A DNA stretch of 64,000 nt from Takakia lepidozioides (lineage: Eukaryota > Streptophyta > Takakiopsida > Takakiales > Takakiaceae): positions 72,459,053 to 72,523,052 of the forward strand of contig CM060732.1 in NCBI GenBank assembly GCA_030704615.1, given 5' to 3'. Shown one piece after another: positions 32,748-43,300 of the stretch. The position numbers and the translations under genes were made by a program. Below the pieces are notes generated by a model. It had not been told where the DNA came from. It searched no databases and saw only the letters and a program-made list of their open reading frames with translations. The stretch's first letter is position 1; the number at the start of each line of letters is the position of its first letter.

Positions 32748-32973
32748 AGAGAGAATGTACTCATAAGACCTTGTTTGCCGCAGCCTTGTGGCCATTGACC
32801 CTTCCTGGAGAGAGGGCGAGAGAATGTACTCGTAAGATGTTTGAAATAGACTTGTGGTTGTAGACCCTGCACCCAGATTGGGTAACACCAGGGTTTAGAG
32901 AATGTACTCAGAAGTCGTTGTTTACCATAGCCTTGTGGCCATGGACCCACACCATGGTTTAGAGAGAGACAGA
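32748..32973 (-). repeat. Tandem array of three truncated LINE 3' ends
   Basis: Units begin near 32748, 32818 and 32897 (plus strand), each with GAGAATGTACTC followed by a variant of AAGACCTTGTTTGCC and then GCAGCCTTGTGGCCAT. On the minus strand each is the last 45-75 bases of the LINE family, ending GTACATTCTC(TC)n. A fourth, longer copy follows at 32974. Confidence 0.7.
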
Positions 32974-33400
32974 GAGAGAATGTACTCAGTTGTTGTTTGC
33001 CATAGACCCCAATCCCAGTTTGAAAGTTACTACCTTTGTGAAGGGCTCACTCTGGTCGTGTGATTGATAAAGACAATTAGGTCAGGTTTTCCAGACACAA
33101 GTATCAACTTGCTGTGTGTGAGCTGCCCAGCAAATAAATCCTAACAGGGCCAGGGCTTTAGGCTCAGCCTTAAGATTTTCGAAGTTGGTGAACAGAGGTG
33201 GGGGGACAATGTTTTTGATGGTCCTCAAGAGGGTCACGCTCTGGTGAGAATAACCCGGACAATATATCAGCAAATGGATATTGCCTTCAGGCTGCCCACG
33301 CATTTACAATCTCCTCTTCTTCTCTGCATCTGTTTATTCTTCAAAGGTAGGCTTCCCGCCCTTGAATTTCAGTCTAGTCCCTAGGGTAGGTAGGCCGCGA
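32974..33400 (-). pseudogene. 5'-truncated LINE with ORF2 C-terminus
   Basis: The plus strand starts AGAGAATGTACTCAG (3' end). On the minus strand, 33303-33082 encodes EGNIHLLIYCPGYSHQS, LFTNFENLKAEPKALALL and HTQQVDTC. This is homologous to 8213-8672. A further piece of the shared sequence continues to about 33400. The frame is broken near the 3' end. Confidence 0.6.
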
Positions 33401-33411
33401 GACAGAGAGAA

Positions 33412-33475
33412 AGAAATGTACTCATAAGACGTTGTTTGCCGTAGCCTTGTGGCTCAGACAGAGAGAAAGAGAGAG
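33412..33475 (-). repeat. Further truncated LINE 3' end with GA tail
   Basis: The plus-strand AATGTACTCATAAGACG is followed by TTGTTTGCCGTAGCCTTGTGG, then GA-rich DNA. It is the same terminus as the array 500 bp to the left and nearly identical to the copy at 8213, so probably a recent copy. Confidence 0.6.
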
Positions 33476-35765
33476 TGTGAGAGAGATTTTCACATGTGAC
33501 TATAATTCTACGCCACCATCAGTGCTGTTAGGAAATGTGACACACTTGAACACTTTACACTGAGGGCAGATGAGAACCCCGACCTGCCATATGCACAATT
33601 GCAACATCAATCCCTGATCTTTTTCACAGTTCAATGAGAGAGGGATAAGAGGAAGACAGGTACACCTTGACCATCCCCTTTGGCTATATTCTTAAAGGCC
33701 CTCATAGAGTCAGACAGTAAGTTTTTCACTTAGCAGAATGTGAGCTCAGCCTCATTCACTGAAAAAAACAACCTCCCTCTGAAACTTGAAGGTCATTTCT
33801 GCAGAAAGCTTGCCATCAACTAACCCTCTCAAGAGAACTTACATCCTTTCTATAAAATGCCAGAAGTTGGTGAGTATGGATTCATCAGATCTAGCAGAAA
33901 AACTCTTTGCCAACATTTGTGTTGCTAAATTGAGAAGAAGGATGTGATTGTGTGTGTAACTCTCTCAATGGATGCATTTGCACAAATTGCTGTTGTCAGA
34001 CACCAGTTGTATAGACACATGCTCTGCCAAATTTCCAGCGAGGAACAACGAGGTAATGCTTCACCCGAAAAAATAAAAGGGGGCAAATATACTGTGGACC
34101 TACAAAATCTGTTCTAATGGTTTCCATCCCTGTTGTGCTCTATCCAAAGCAGAAAGGGCTTTGCCACAAGGCAATAAGGTTCTGAATTTGAACCTAGCAA
34201 CAATCCTCCCATGGTGTACTGGGCCAAAACAGAGACCAAAGCCTTGCCTAATGTGTGTAGGGCTTTTTGACAAGCAGGTGGAACACAATACCATTATATG
34301 GAGCAATGGCTGAAACTCCCTGTCACTCTGGCTTCATCAGCATTGGATTGGGATGAGTGACTGTTCCTTGAAACTTCTAGAAGGAGCTTAGAGAACTAGA
34401 TAGCCAGACATTTAGAAAGGAGGACTTACAGCTCGACAAGAAGGACAGCGTCGATAAAATCGGTTATTTTTCACCTGAACATTTGTTTTCTCCCCATTGC
34501 AGAAATCACAGAGCAGCCAGCCCCTGCCTTGGCATGCTTCACAGAGAATATTGGGTTCCGTAGCTACCTGAAACATATAAATTGACCACCCTTTAGGTCA
34601 GTGAAACCAGATTATGTGTTTGGTAGCCGAAGTTTTACACAATTTAAAAAAAGAGTGATATGTGTATAATTAATATATTGGAGGTGTTCTGTTTTGATAT
34701 ATCACCCACTCACCACATACGAGCTGTCCATAGCTGAGCATTCTGTATTGCCCTCACTTACGGTCCCACAAGAACATTGTAGGCCAAGATTACTTCCAGA
34801 CAAAGCCTCAGTTCCATTCTGCCTGCTGATTGGAGGGAGATATGAACATTCCTATGACTTTTTTTAACTTGCAATTTGTGGAAGTTCCTGAGCTGTGCTG
34901 CTGCAGACAAATAGTTATTTCGAATCACCCCTAGATACAACAATATATTTCCACTGCAGACAAAAGTAAGCATTGTCCTCCATCTTTCCTGCTAGACACA
35001 CCCCACTTCATAGCCACCTGCAGAACTTAGGATTGGGAGGAAACCACTAGATAGAAGTCAAATGTAGGTCGTGTCATCAATATTCGATGTCCTGCAATGA
35101 TAAAGAAGCTAGTTCCTCCATTCTGTCATTGTCAATCTACAGTTTCAGCAACGATCTAGAACCTCTCGTTGTAGGTTGCATACCAAAATTGAGTTCTCCC
35201 GGGAGTTGTCAGACTTACACCAGCAGCCCAAATTTTGGGGCCTCAACGGATGTTCAGATTCAAATCTAGGGGGTCCGATTAGTGTCAGTTCAGTTCAGCA
35301 AACCCGAATTCCACCTCTACAAAAATAACAGCACGTTGAAAACAATCAACGGTTCTTCAGCAATCCCAAATTGAAATACATTCGCTCGGGAAATTCCAGA
35401 AAATATGAACGACTGGATGAGGTGCAATGCAAGTAGCAATGTAATTCACGGAGCTGCATTCATTACAGCGTAAACAAAATAGAAGAACATCGGAGATTTG
35501 TTCCAAACATTACACCTCTTTCTTTCTTGCATCCCCTCCCCTGTCAGTGAGACTGTCGTTAGGGAGTCATTGCATTCATCAGCATTATTTCACTGCAGAA
35601 GACCAATGTATTCTATTATAATCCTAGCACTCGCCTGGGATGAATATTCCTCAACATTAGGATTCCAATAGTATATCTGAACCTAACATTCACAATAGAA
35701 TCCCTAAGGTCAAAAGTAGATGGCCTTCCGAAATTTCAGAGGTTTTTCCCAGGGATACTGAAGCT
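33476..35765. other. Intergenic DNA, nothing recognised
   Basis: No protein domain, RNA gene or repeat shared with the rest of the window was found. Confidence 0.4.
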
Positions 35766-35767
35766 CA

Positions 35768-36003
35768 CCGGAGATGAAACAGACGCCTGAGCTTGAATCC
35801 AATTCACAGATAACTTCCCTCGAGATCTTCCCTCCCTCTCCCGGCGGACAAATGATGACGCTGATTGGTCGAAAGGAGACACTGCGAGTAGAGATATCCA
35901 GGAAGACGACCCCAATAAGGGAAGAGATGGTGAGAAAAGATAGGGAGAAGCAGGCACAGACGAGGGCAAGAGCATGCGGCAGGACGCCATAGCTGCGCTT
36001 CAA
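35768..36003 (-). CDS. Unconfirmed first exon of a membrane-anchored protein, GT61-like
   Basis: One frame gives a hydrophobic anchor (ALALVCACFSLSFLTISSLI) followed by VICELDSSSGVCFISG, then a good donor (CCG|GTGAGC). A single signal anchor plus an 'iC.l....vC.i.Gd' motif recalls the start of plant GT61 glycosyltransferases of the Golgi. No ATG is in this frame near the start, and I could not find the next exon, which should begin with a DVRVHG-like motif. This may be a gene relic or chance. Confidence 0.18.
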
Positions 36004-36048
36004 CGCGAGGAAGGAAAGACGGGGGGAGTGCAGCCCACATGACTCACC

Positions 36049-36200
36049 GATGAACGAACGTGTTCATTCATTATTCGTTCGTTCATCCAGACGACGCGTG
36101 CAAAACACACGACTCACTGACGAACGAGAGAATCAGTTGCAATGTCTCGTTAGGACAGCGATTCTACGTCCTAACGAACGTGTCCGCTTTAATTGTTCGT
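36049..36200. repeat. Cluster of perfect short inverted repeats
   Basis: GATGAACGAACG (36049-36060) pairs with CGTTCGTTCATC (36076-36087) across a 15-nt loop. ACGAGA (36124-36129) pairs with TCTCGT (36145-36150). CGTTAGGAC (36148-36156) pairs with GTCCTAACG (36168-36176) across 11 nt. ACGAAC (36174-36179) pairs with GTTCGT (36195-36200). The first and last hairpins share the GAACGTGT(T/C)C..TTCGTTCGT(C/T) core, so they may be diverged copies of one unit. Confidence 0.75.
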
Positions 36201-37034
36201 TCGTCCGTGCAATCTCGTGGCTGCGCACCGTCAACAGCTCTTCGAAGCTACATCTCCCTCTCTCTATGTGTTGCTGATTAAGCTGTTGCGGGTCTACTGA
36301 TTGTATGAGCTCAGCATTACAAATCTCCCCTCTAGATAATCCTCTACATCTCTCTCTCTATGAAACACTGGGCTGCAGCTGGGAAGGCACAGGAGGGATT
36401 GGTACACAGTGAGATAGAAACAGAAGCAAGAAGCCAGCGAAAATAGGCGATTCCCCAGGAAATCAGCCTGATGGCTCTCTATAGTGATCACTTCTGTGCT
36501 CTAGCATCAAGCTGGCATATCGAAGTACAGGAGCCCGCGATACAAAGTCCATATTATATAGTCCCTATATAGTCTCCACAAGAAGTCATGAGTTCTTTCC
36601 TAGTTATATATTTATTCAGGCCAGCTGAATTGACAGGGAGATTGGAGGTGTCAAGATAAGTGTCTGCTGGTATTTCGAGTTGGAATGTACAATAAAGCTT
36701 ACTGCAGAGGTTACTAGATTGGGGATGATCCAGCTCCCGTCTATAAGGCCGCTTTCAACTGGATCTGGGAAACATACCGTGACTATCGTAGCAGTCCTGG
36801 AATCATTGAAATTCGCTTCACATACGATGACGTGTACGTCTAGATCAAATCGCAATAAATGTGTGGTGTCAACCGGAGGATCTAGTGAAATTCCATTTCT
36901 CCGGGCCGCAGCTGCTACCGGTTTTCCGGAAGCAATTTCAACAGAACTAAATTTTTCGCCATGAGGAAACAGTGAAAGAAACAACGAGGACTCCTCCCCA
37001 AGGAAGCTTAAATTATATAGTCTCTTCAGATGTC
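36201..37034. other. Intergenic DNA, nothing recognised
   Basis: A minus-strand frame of 122 codons at 36616-36984 has no recognised domain. No other feature. Confidence 0.35.
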
Positions 37035-37150
37035 CAAGGATTACTCATTTCTGGACATTGGAAGGTGGACACTTTGAACCCTATATCACCTAGGTTATGC
37101 AAAGGCAAGGCACAAGCACCCAACCGCTGGGCTACCTGCTCTGGTGAGCT
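37035..37150 (-). repeat. tRNA-like SINE, copy B
   Basis: The minus strand reads GTAGCCCAGCGGTTGGGTG (box A TAGCCCAGCGG) and, about 50 bases on, GGGTTCAAAGTGTCCACC (box B-like). It aligns with 478-590 over about 108 bp, including the shared GTGCCTTG, TTTGCATAA/TGTGCATAA and GTGATWWAGGG blocks. Confidence 0.5.
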
Positions 37151-37854
37151 GCAGTGAATAGTTTCATGAAACTTCGTTGTCTACACACCACGAAGCTGAG
37201 ATCGGTTCAGGAAGCAATTTCATCAGAGAAGTCTAGAAGAGTGCAAATTCATTTAGGCCTTAGTTCCCTCTGCAGCTTCATCACAGATGCTTCAAGACAA
37301 ATTCAAGACACGATGGACTCACAACAATCAATATATCAATCTCACTGTTTCTTATTAAGAAAGAATGTAATGCACATTAAAAGGACATAACAGTCCACCA
37401 TAAGTTGTCCTCTATGCTCCCAACCAGGGAGAGATTTGGAAATTTTCATCTGTGAGTGCCTATAGAGTGCCTATATAAATGTTTAATAGACTATCTCCCT
37501 CACTGATGCTCAGCAAAGTGGCCTATGATCTTCCAACTAATACTTTTCAAGCTCTTAGATGTGATGTACTCACGTGACCTACATGGTCTTTTCACATGTG
37601 ACAGTAAAAATACTTCGAAACTGAGATTCCTCAATGTACACTAACTAATCTGGAGCTATCTAACTCAATATGCCAAGCACTTAGTCTGTTTGTCAAGCTA
37701 CCTCTCTCAGATGACCATAAGGTGCTAAGTTAAGCTCCCAATACCCACGATGGAGCAGCATCTAAGAATTAAGTGACACAATTTTCATCTACTTCTTATA
37801 AATGGCCTGATCCCCAGACAGCTGACTTCGGCTAACTAAGCTGATGACACTAAG

Positions 37855-37884
37855 GTGTGTGTGTGTGTGTGTGTGTATGTGTGT
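37855..37884 (+). repeat. (GT)n microsatellite
   Basis: About 12 GT units, then ATGTGTGTC. It lies about 215 bp downstream of the second NAC gene's stop, possibly in its 3' UTR. Confidence 0.9.
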
Positions 37885-38098
37885 CTCTGTACACAAGCTA
37901 GCAGACCCCATGATATTAGCAAGAGCAAATCAGCTCCTTGCGATGAGCTTCTGAATGGGTCAACACATTCAACTATGCCAACTATGTGACAAATTAATTC
38001 TAGACTGTTGAGTAGCAAAGCAAAGTGATGTAACCTTGCTGATCAGTCACCTCTGCAGATCATGCAAGGAACCCAATAGCGTAGAATATAGCTGCCCA

Positions 38099-41000
38099 TT
38101 AAGAAGCGTTGAAACTGAAATTAGGTGCGCGTGGATTCAAATATTGCTGAGGGGAAGTTGGCATACCCCCAATATACCCCAGATTGCCATTCATCGCTGA
38201 GGACGTGGACGGACGAAAACTAAGTTCCGTCGGCTTGTGGAACGGATTCGGCAAACGCCCGTCGAATTTAAGGCCCGGGAACGCTATGGACTCGAGTCCT
38301 TCGTTGTTATGAGCGCCGGGGAAGTTCATGGGAGACGAACGAAATGTGCTCTGCACTTCCTCTTCCGAAATAGAACGATCCGTCCGAGGCCTCGTGTTAT
38401 CCGTGAGGTGCACTACATTGTCCGCTAGACGCATGGAATGATCCGTTGGACGGAGGCCGGAGTTCAGTTGTCTGTTGGACAAAGCGGCCGCGGTGGCCGA
38501 TAAGTCGCCGTTCATCCGGTGGAGCTGCCGAACGATCTGGTCGGCGCTGCCGTCCAGCGGTCGGTGGTTCCTCCAGGCCAAGTTGGGCTCAGCGACCGTT
38601 GGATCGCGCCCTTGCAGCGTGCGTTGCAGACTGTCCATCAGTTTGCAGGAGTTGAGCACCATGGTTTTCTTCATGTCGGGAGAAGATTCCACTTCAACGG
38701 ATCGGCTGCCGTTCTCGGAGGTATCCCCCGTCAGTAAGCTGTCCATGAATTGCTCCTCAGTTTCCATCATGCCGCTGAAGGAGCCCAGGCGCGGTAGCAC
38801 TAACTTGGGGTCATCGATCTCGGGTAGTGATGCCAGCACCTGCCCACAATCACATTTACATGGTGTCGTTCAGAGAATTTAACGATCAGAATAAAAGCAG
38901 GCACTTCAATCCGGTATGGGTTTGGCAACTGTCTCTCTTTGCCAAGCAAGGTCGACAAAATGAGCTCATCGACCGGATTGCTAGTACTCCTAATACAGCG
39001 CCTCATGTGATGTCCAATTACTCTGTTTTAAGCATTAATCTAGGAATTTTGGACGGATGTCTTTTACTATTTGTGCACGCGTCTAACACAACAATGAACG
39101 TAGTAGAGGTTAGAATACTATCTACAGGATCTACAGGGATTATGTCATAAGTCCCAGGGTAGTTCACTACCTAGCACTGGATTTATAATTAAGTTCCAGG
39201 ACCTTTCCGGAATCGGTGGTCAACAGGAATCTCTCAATTGGTAGATTCATGCACCTCCTGGCAGAGATACCAAAGACCGTCATCGCAGAATGCCTGTTAA
39301 ACTATGGTTTAGACAAGTTACTGTAGACTGGAGGAAAAATGATAACCTCGGGAGTTTGAACTTCACAACAGAAAAGGGTGATGATTGGCTCCCGCAGAGA
39401 ACTAGGAAATGGACAATAAAATACCTCTTCCACGCAAGAAGAGTTCTCACGCTCCCTTCCAGCCCGTTGAGCATTAGTACTTTTCTTGTATATGCGACAA
39501 AGCACCCAGTCATCAAGCTGCACCAGTCCAAAATCACAAACAAATTTTAGTAATTTGAAACAAACCATGGCTGAATGCAGATAACTCTAGATTCTCATCT
39601 CCATGAGCATATAGCGAAATATAGTAACCCATTTCACCAGCACGGATAGTGAAAAAGCGTTTATCTACAACCAATCCTCAAACCATAATGGCGAGATGGC
39701 CCCAATGGAGCTATGATGAAGCGTCAGATACAAAACTCGTGAGCATTGGCGAGCGAGTGACAATCTAGCTCATTACCAAAAAGACTGTTTAAGAGTGCAC
39801 TCGGAGGCGAAACTCTCACTCTCACACACATATTTTTCCCGATATTAAAACGACGTGCAGGAAGATTACAACAGGCTCACCAATTTGAGCGCCGCTTTCC
39901 ATTACACTATGACATCTTCATTTCGTGCACAAGACTCCTTCCAGGATCTTTTCAGATGCTCAGAGTTAGTCCAAGGTAAGGTTACAGAGGAACATGTTCA
40001 AAAAAATAAAATCAACAAGTTATCGACCACTACATGCATGCATATTATATGTAAAAGGAGTAAGCGTGTGTTGTTGTCAGAAAGTCCTAGAAGAACTAAG
40101 ATTGGTGAAGTCTAAGGGTCATAATCTAGAATGTAGTAAGCCTCTTCGAAAAGTGTATGTAGATGCTGTACATCTACATACAGGGGGGAAGTGGGGATTT
40201 GCTAACTGGTGTACATCACTGTTATAATCGTTGTGTGTAGCCCAACCTAGTCGCTTACAGCGAGAACTCAAGTCAAGGTATGAATAACCACGCCTTCCAG
40301 TAGCTGACCTAGAAAGATTATTTTACTTGGTGTGGCCTCCAGATTCAATATGGCAGGCCATAGAGTTGAAGCGTATTCTGATTCTTGTCATTAATTTGCA
40401 AATTCAGAGATGAGTGCGCTAGTAACCTTACTCCATAAGTCAGTACTAAATTTGGTCGAGCGTCCTCGGAGAGAGAGGGAGAGAACTAGAGACGTACTCT
40501 TAAGGAGCCTTTTCTGTGGGCATGTACTGTGGCGCAAACTCCTTCTGCCAGGCGGTACTCGTGCATAATCCAGTTTGTCTTCACTCCCTTGGGGGCCCGT
40601 CCCTTGTAGAATACCAAAGCTTTTTTCACTCCAATCTTGCGAACCCCACCGATGGACGTGTGAATGGGTTTGTCTGTTCCTGTAGCTTTCCAGTAACCAG
40701 AGGCTGCAGCCCTATTTGGGCGAGCACCGTTTGGATATTTTCTATCTCTTGGACTGAAGAAATACCACTCCCTCTCACCAAAGATTGCTTTTCCTGAAAC
40801 CACGATCACCCTCCCCTGCACTTTAGGACACGAGTCACCTTAAATATTATACTAGTTTACTGGTCCGATATTTTGATCTCCCCTGGGGTTTCTTAAAATT
40901 TTACTCGTAAAAATTCTCTCCGATTTCCAGCAGCCGTTTGGGACTGGCATGATGTTCAGGCTTGCATGCATAAATTTTTAACAGATCAGTGATCATACGT

Positions 41001-41520
41001 CGATAGCTGGTCTCTTAATCTCCAGCCGTGGGGTGCTGACACTTCTCTCGATCTTTTTCGGATACTCCCTCTGCAGATCCATTCTAAATTTGACAAATTC
41101 CTTCCAATTTGCAGTTCTAAGAACCTTGCCAACATCTGTGAATTCTGTGGAAATATGTACACACATCTCATGATATATTCTCCAATGTATAATATCTCTA
41201 GATTTCGATACAGATTCATGAGACTGTTGTACTTGCGGCCAGTGCGATATCACAAAGGCCCCGTCTAGAGAGACACGCAGATTCAAAATTCGATAGCCAA
41301 GCGGGTGAAGCGTAAACTTAAATGGAAACGTACCGGGAAGATCCCAGGGGTCAAATTTGTAGAGGTCGATTTCAGCGATAACAGGAATGGTAAACACTTG
41401 CGATTCCGCCTTGCGACACAGATAGTGTAGCACCAGCTCCTCATCTGTGGGGTGGAACCGAAATCCTGGAGGTAGGTGCAACTGTGCCACTGGTCCCCCT
41501 GCTGCGGCCATTATCACCAT
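38099..41520 (-). CDS. NAC-domain transcription factor, ATAF/NAP (SNAC) type (4 exons, 428 aa)
   Basis: Exons are 41520-41334, 40793-40528, 39517-39425 and 38839-38099; introns of 540, 1010 and 585 bp are GT-AG. Joining gives subdomain A ([20 protein letters not shown]), B ([17 protein letters not shown]), C ([20 protein letters not shown] and [11 protein letters not shown]), D ([20 protein letters not shown]) and E ([13 protein letters not shown]). [17 protein letters not shown] and the TDKPI loop place it with ATAF1/NAP-like stress and senescence NACs. The exon 2 donor could be at 40528 (ACA|GTAC) or slightly earlier (GGA|GTTTGC); both keep the frame. Exon 4 starts [15 protein letters not shown], a conserved motif after the NAC domain in this group. 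An intron after SSCVEE is extra relative to the common three-exon layout. The start may be ATG 41511 (TAATGGCC context). No defects seen. Confidence 0.92.
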
Positions 41521-43030
41521 GTCTATATCTATCTATCTATGAGGTCCTAGTCTTGAACAGAGTGGCAATCGTCTCTCTGCGTATATCTCCCAATCACTTC
41601 AAGAGCAAGCACAGTTGAGAGATCCCAGAGTCAGCAGCCATTAGGGACAATTTTCCGAGTTCTTCCTCTCATGTGCTCCAAGTTTGCACGATACTGGAGT
41701 TGAAGTGCCAGACTTCTGAATGAATGATATAAGAAAATTAACCAAACTATGAATTCCACTACGATTTTTACTGTAAACTAGGCAGAGCCTTGAATGGCTC
41801 TTTTATTTGTGGGAATCTAGACAAAGATTATAACTAAATTGGATGGTTTTGACAACACCTGGTTTGGTTTCTAGAAGGTGAAGGGTTTGATGAGTACAAA
41901 AGTATGGAAGGACAGGAAGATAAAGAAAGTGATTCGGAAGTAGTGACCGTCGATTGCGTGAGCTTATGCATTTGATACCTGATTGTAAAGCTTCCGAAAC
42001 TAGGTCCAAATTTCCAGGATGTCCAAAGAATTTTATGTACACCAACGTGCCTATAAAATCATCATCACCAGGATCAGCTTTGCAATCTTTTCTGAGACCG
42101 TACTGAAAGTACCCGGGGTTTCCTTCTCCCTGAAATCTATCTCAAGTCATCGAGATACTCGAATCAACGCTGGCCTCTCCCCACTGCACACAAAGACTTC
42201 ACGAAGGATTTAAGTCTCCAAATTTCAGTCCCTCCCTCCAACTCCACAGTCCTCCTCACACACCCATGCCAAATCTAAACTAAAAGTATGTCTTCGATTG
42301 TAGCAAATAAAGATGCCACTCCTGCATCTTCCTATCTTCGCTCTGCACACTGGTTTCAACACGAAATTTAAGAAAATTTGAGCATATAGAACATAAAGGG
42401 CTGTAGCAACGGGCCACAGTAGGTGTGTAGTAAGTTGAAGTTCTGGTGCAAGGTAGGACCGTGCACTACTCATTCCCGATCTACCTCTAATTGAGCACTG
42501 ATCTCTTCCCTCCCTCCCTCCCTCTCCCCCTTCTCTCTCAGCAACCGATATTAAAAGTTGTGAGAGGAAGACTTCTACAAAGATAAAGAACAGAGCGGGG
42601 ACGGACAGTACAGCAGTTCCCGGCAAGCACCATTAAGATGGGCGGCTATGGCGGAAAGGAGCGAGCATGCAGCAGATAGAAAGACGAGCAAAACAAAGGC
42701 AGCCCGGGACCACTTCGTCGCCGCGTCATCCTCGAAGCAGCCACAGCTCCTTCCTAGCCCTTCCACGTCACCACCTACCCTAGCCTTGCTACCGGCAGTC
42801 ACCAGTCGCATAAGACCGCCCCACCTCTGGATGAGAAAACATATTCATCCTCGGAACCGCCAGAATGGTCCCGGGCTCAAACCCACACAGGAACATGCGG
42901 GTTGCCACGAATTACCTATCTCCTTCTACTTGGCACAAATTTGGTGTCTCAGAAAATTCTGAGGAAATTGTGATTAGCTTGTATCAGCTCAGCCCAAGTT
43001 CTAGAGGGGGTTTTTCGGATTTCTCTTTTT
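41521..43030. other. Upstream region of the ATAF-type NAC gene and intergenic DNA
   Basis: Includes a (TATC)n-like run (41522-41540) just upstream of the ATG and CCCT-rich repeats at 42509-42530. A plus-strand frame from ATG 42648 (GGCTATGGCGG context, 104 codons) has no recognised domain. No convincing TATA box was chosen. Confidence 0.35.
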
Positions 43031-43300
43031 GTTTTGGTTTTTGTTTTTGTTTTTGGGGGACTTGGGAAAAGGCTGGGGAAGGGTCAAAAGCAGAAATTAA
43101 TTGCACATTGGCTGCACAGTGTGTCGCCCTGGTGGTTCGGGGTTCAAACCCGCAGCCCTGCCCCGTGTGTGGGATTGTTCGTGACGGCATGTCTGGGCGT
43201 TTATCGTTCTGTAGGTCTCATGGCCCATAAATGAAAGGGGGTTAATTTTTCCCCCTCCTCAAGGGCCTGAACTGTGGGCTGGTTTCCTTTCTTTAATTTT
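43031..43300 (+). repeat. SINE-like family B, copy 1
   Basis: Contains a perfect box-B word GGGGTTCAAACCC (43139-43151) and a 3' part TCATGGCCCATAAATGAAAG, GGGGTTAATTTTTCCCC, then AAGGGCCTGAACTGTGGGCTG. The 3' part recurs on the minus strand at 48000-48110. An A/T-rich tail follows. The box-A region is not convincing, so the tRNA origin is tentative. Confidence 0.5.

Noticed and set aside
42648-42962. Small gene starting at a good ATG context upstream of the ATAF-type NAC gene
   Set aside because: The translation is low-complexity and shows no known domain or splice continuation.
43125-43200. Possible functional tRNA gene (perfect GGTTCAAACCC)
   Set aside because: No acceptor stem, and the A-like box is only about 10 bases from box B; better explained as SINE-derived.
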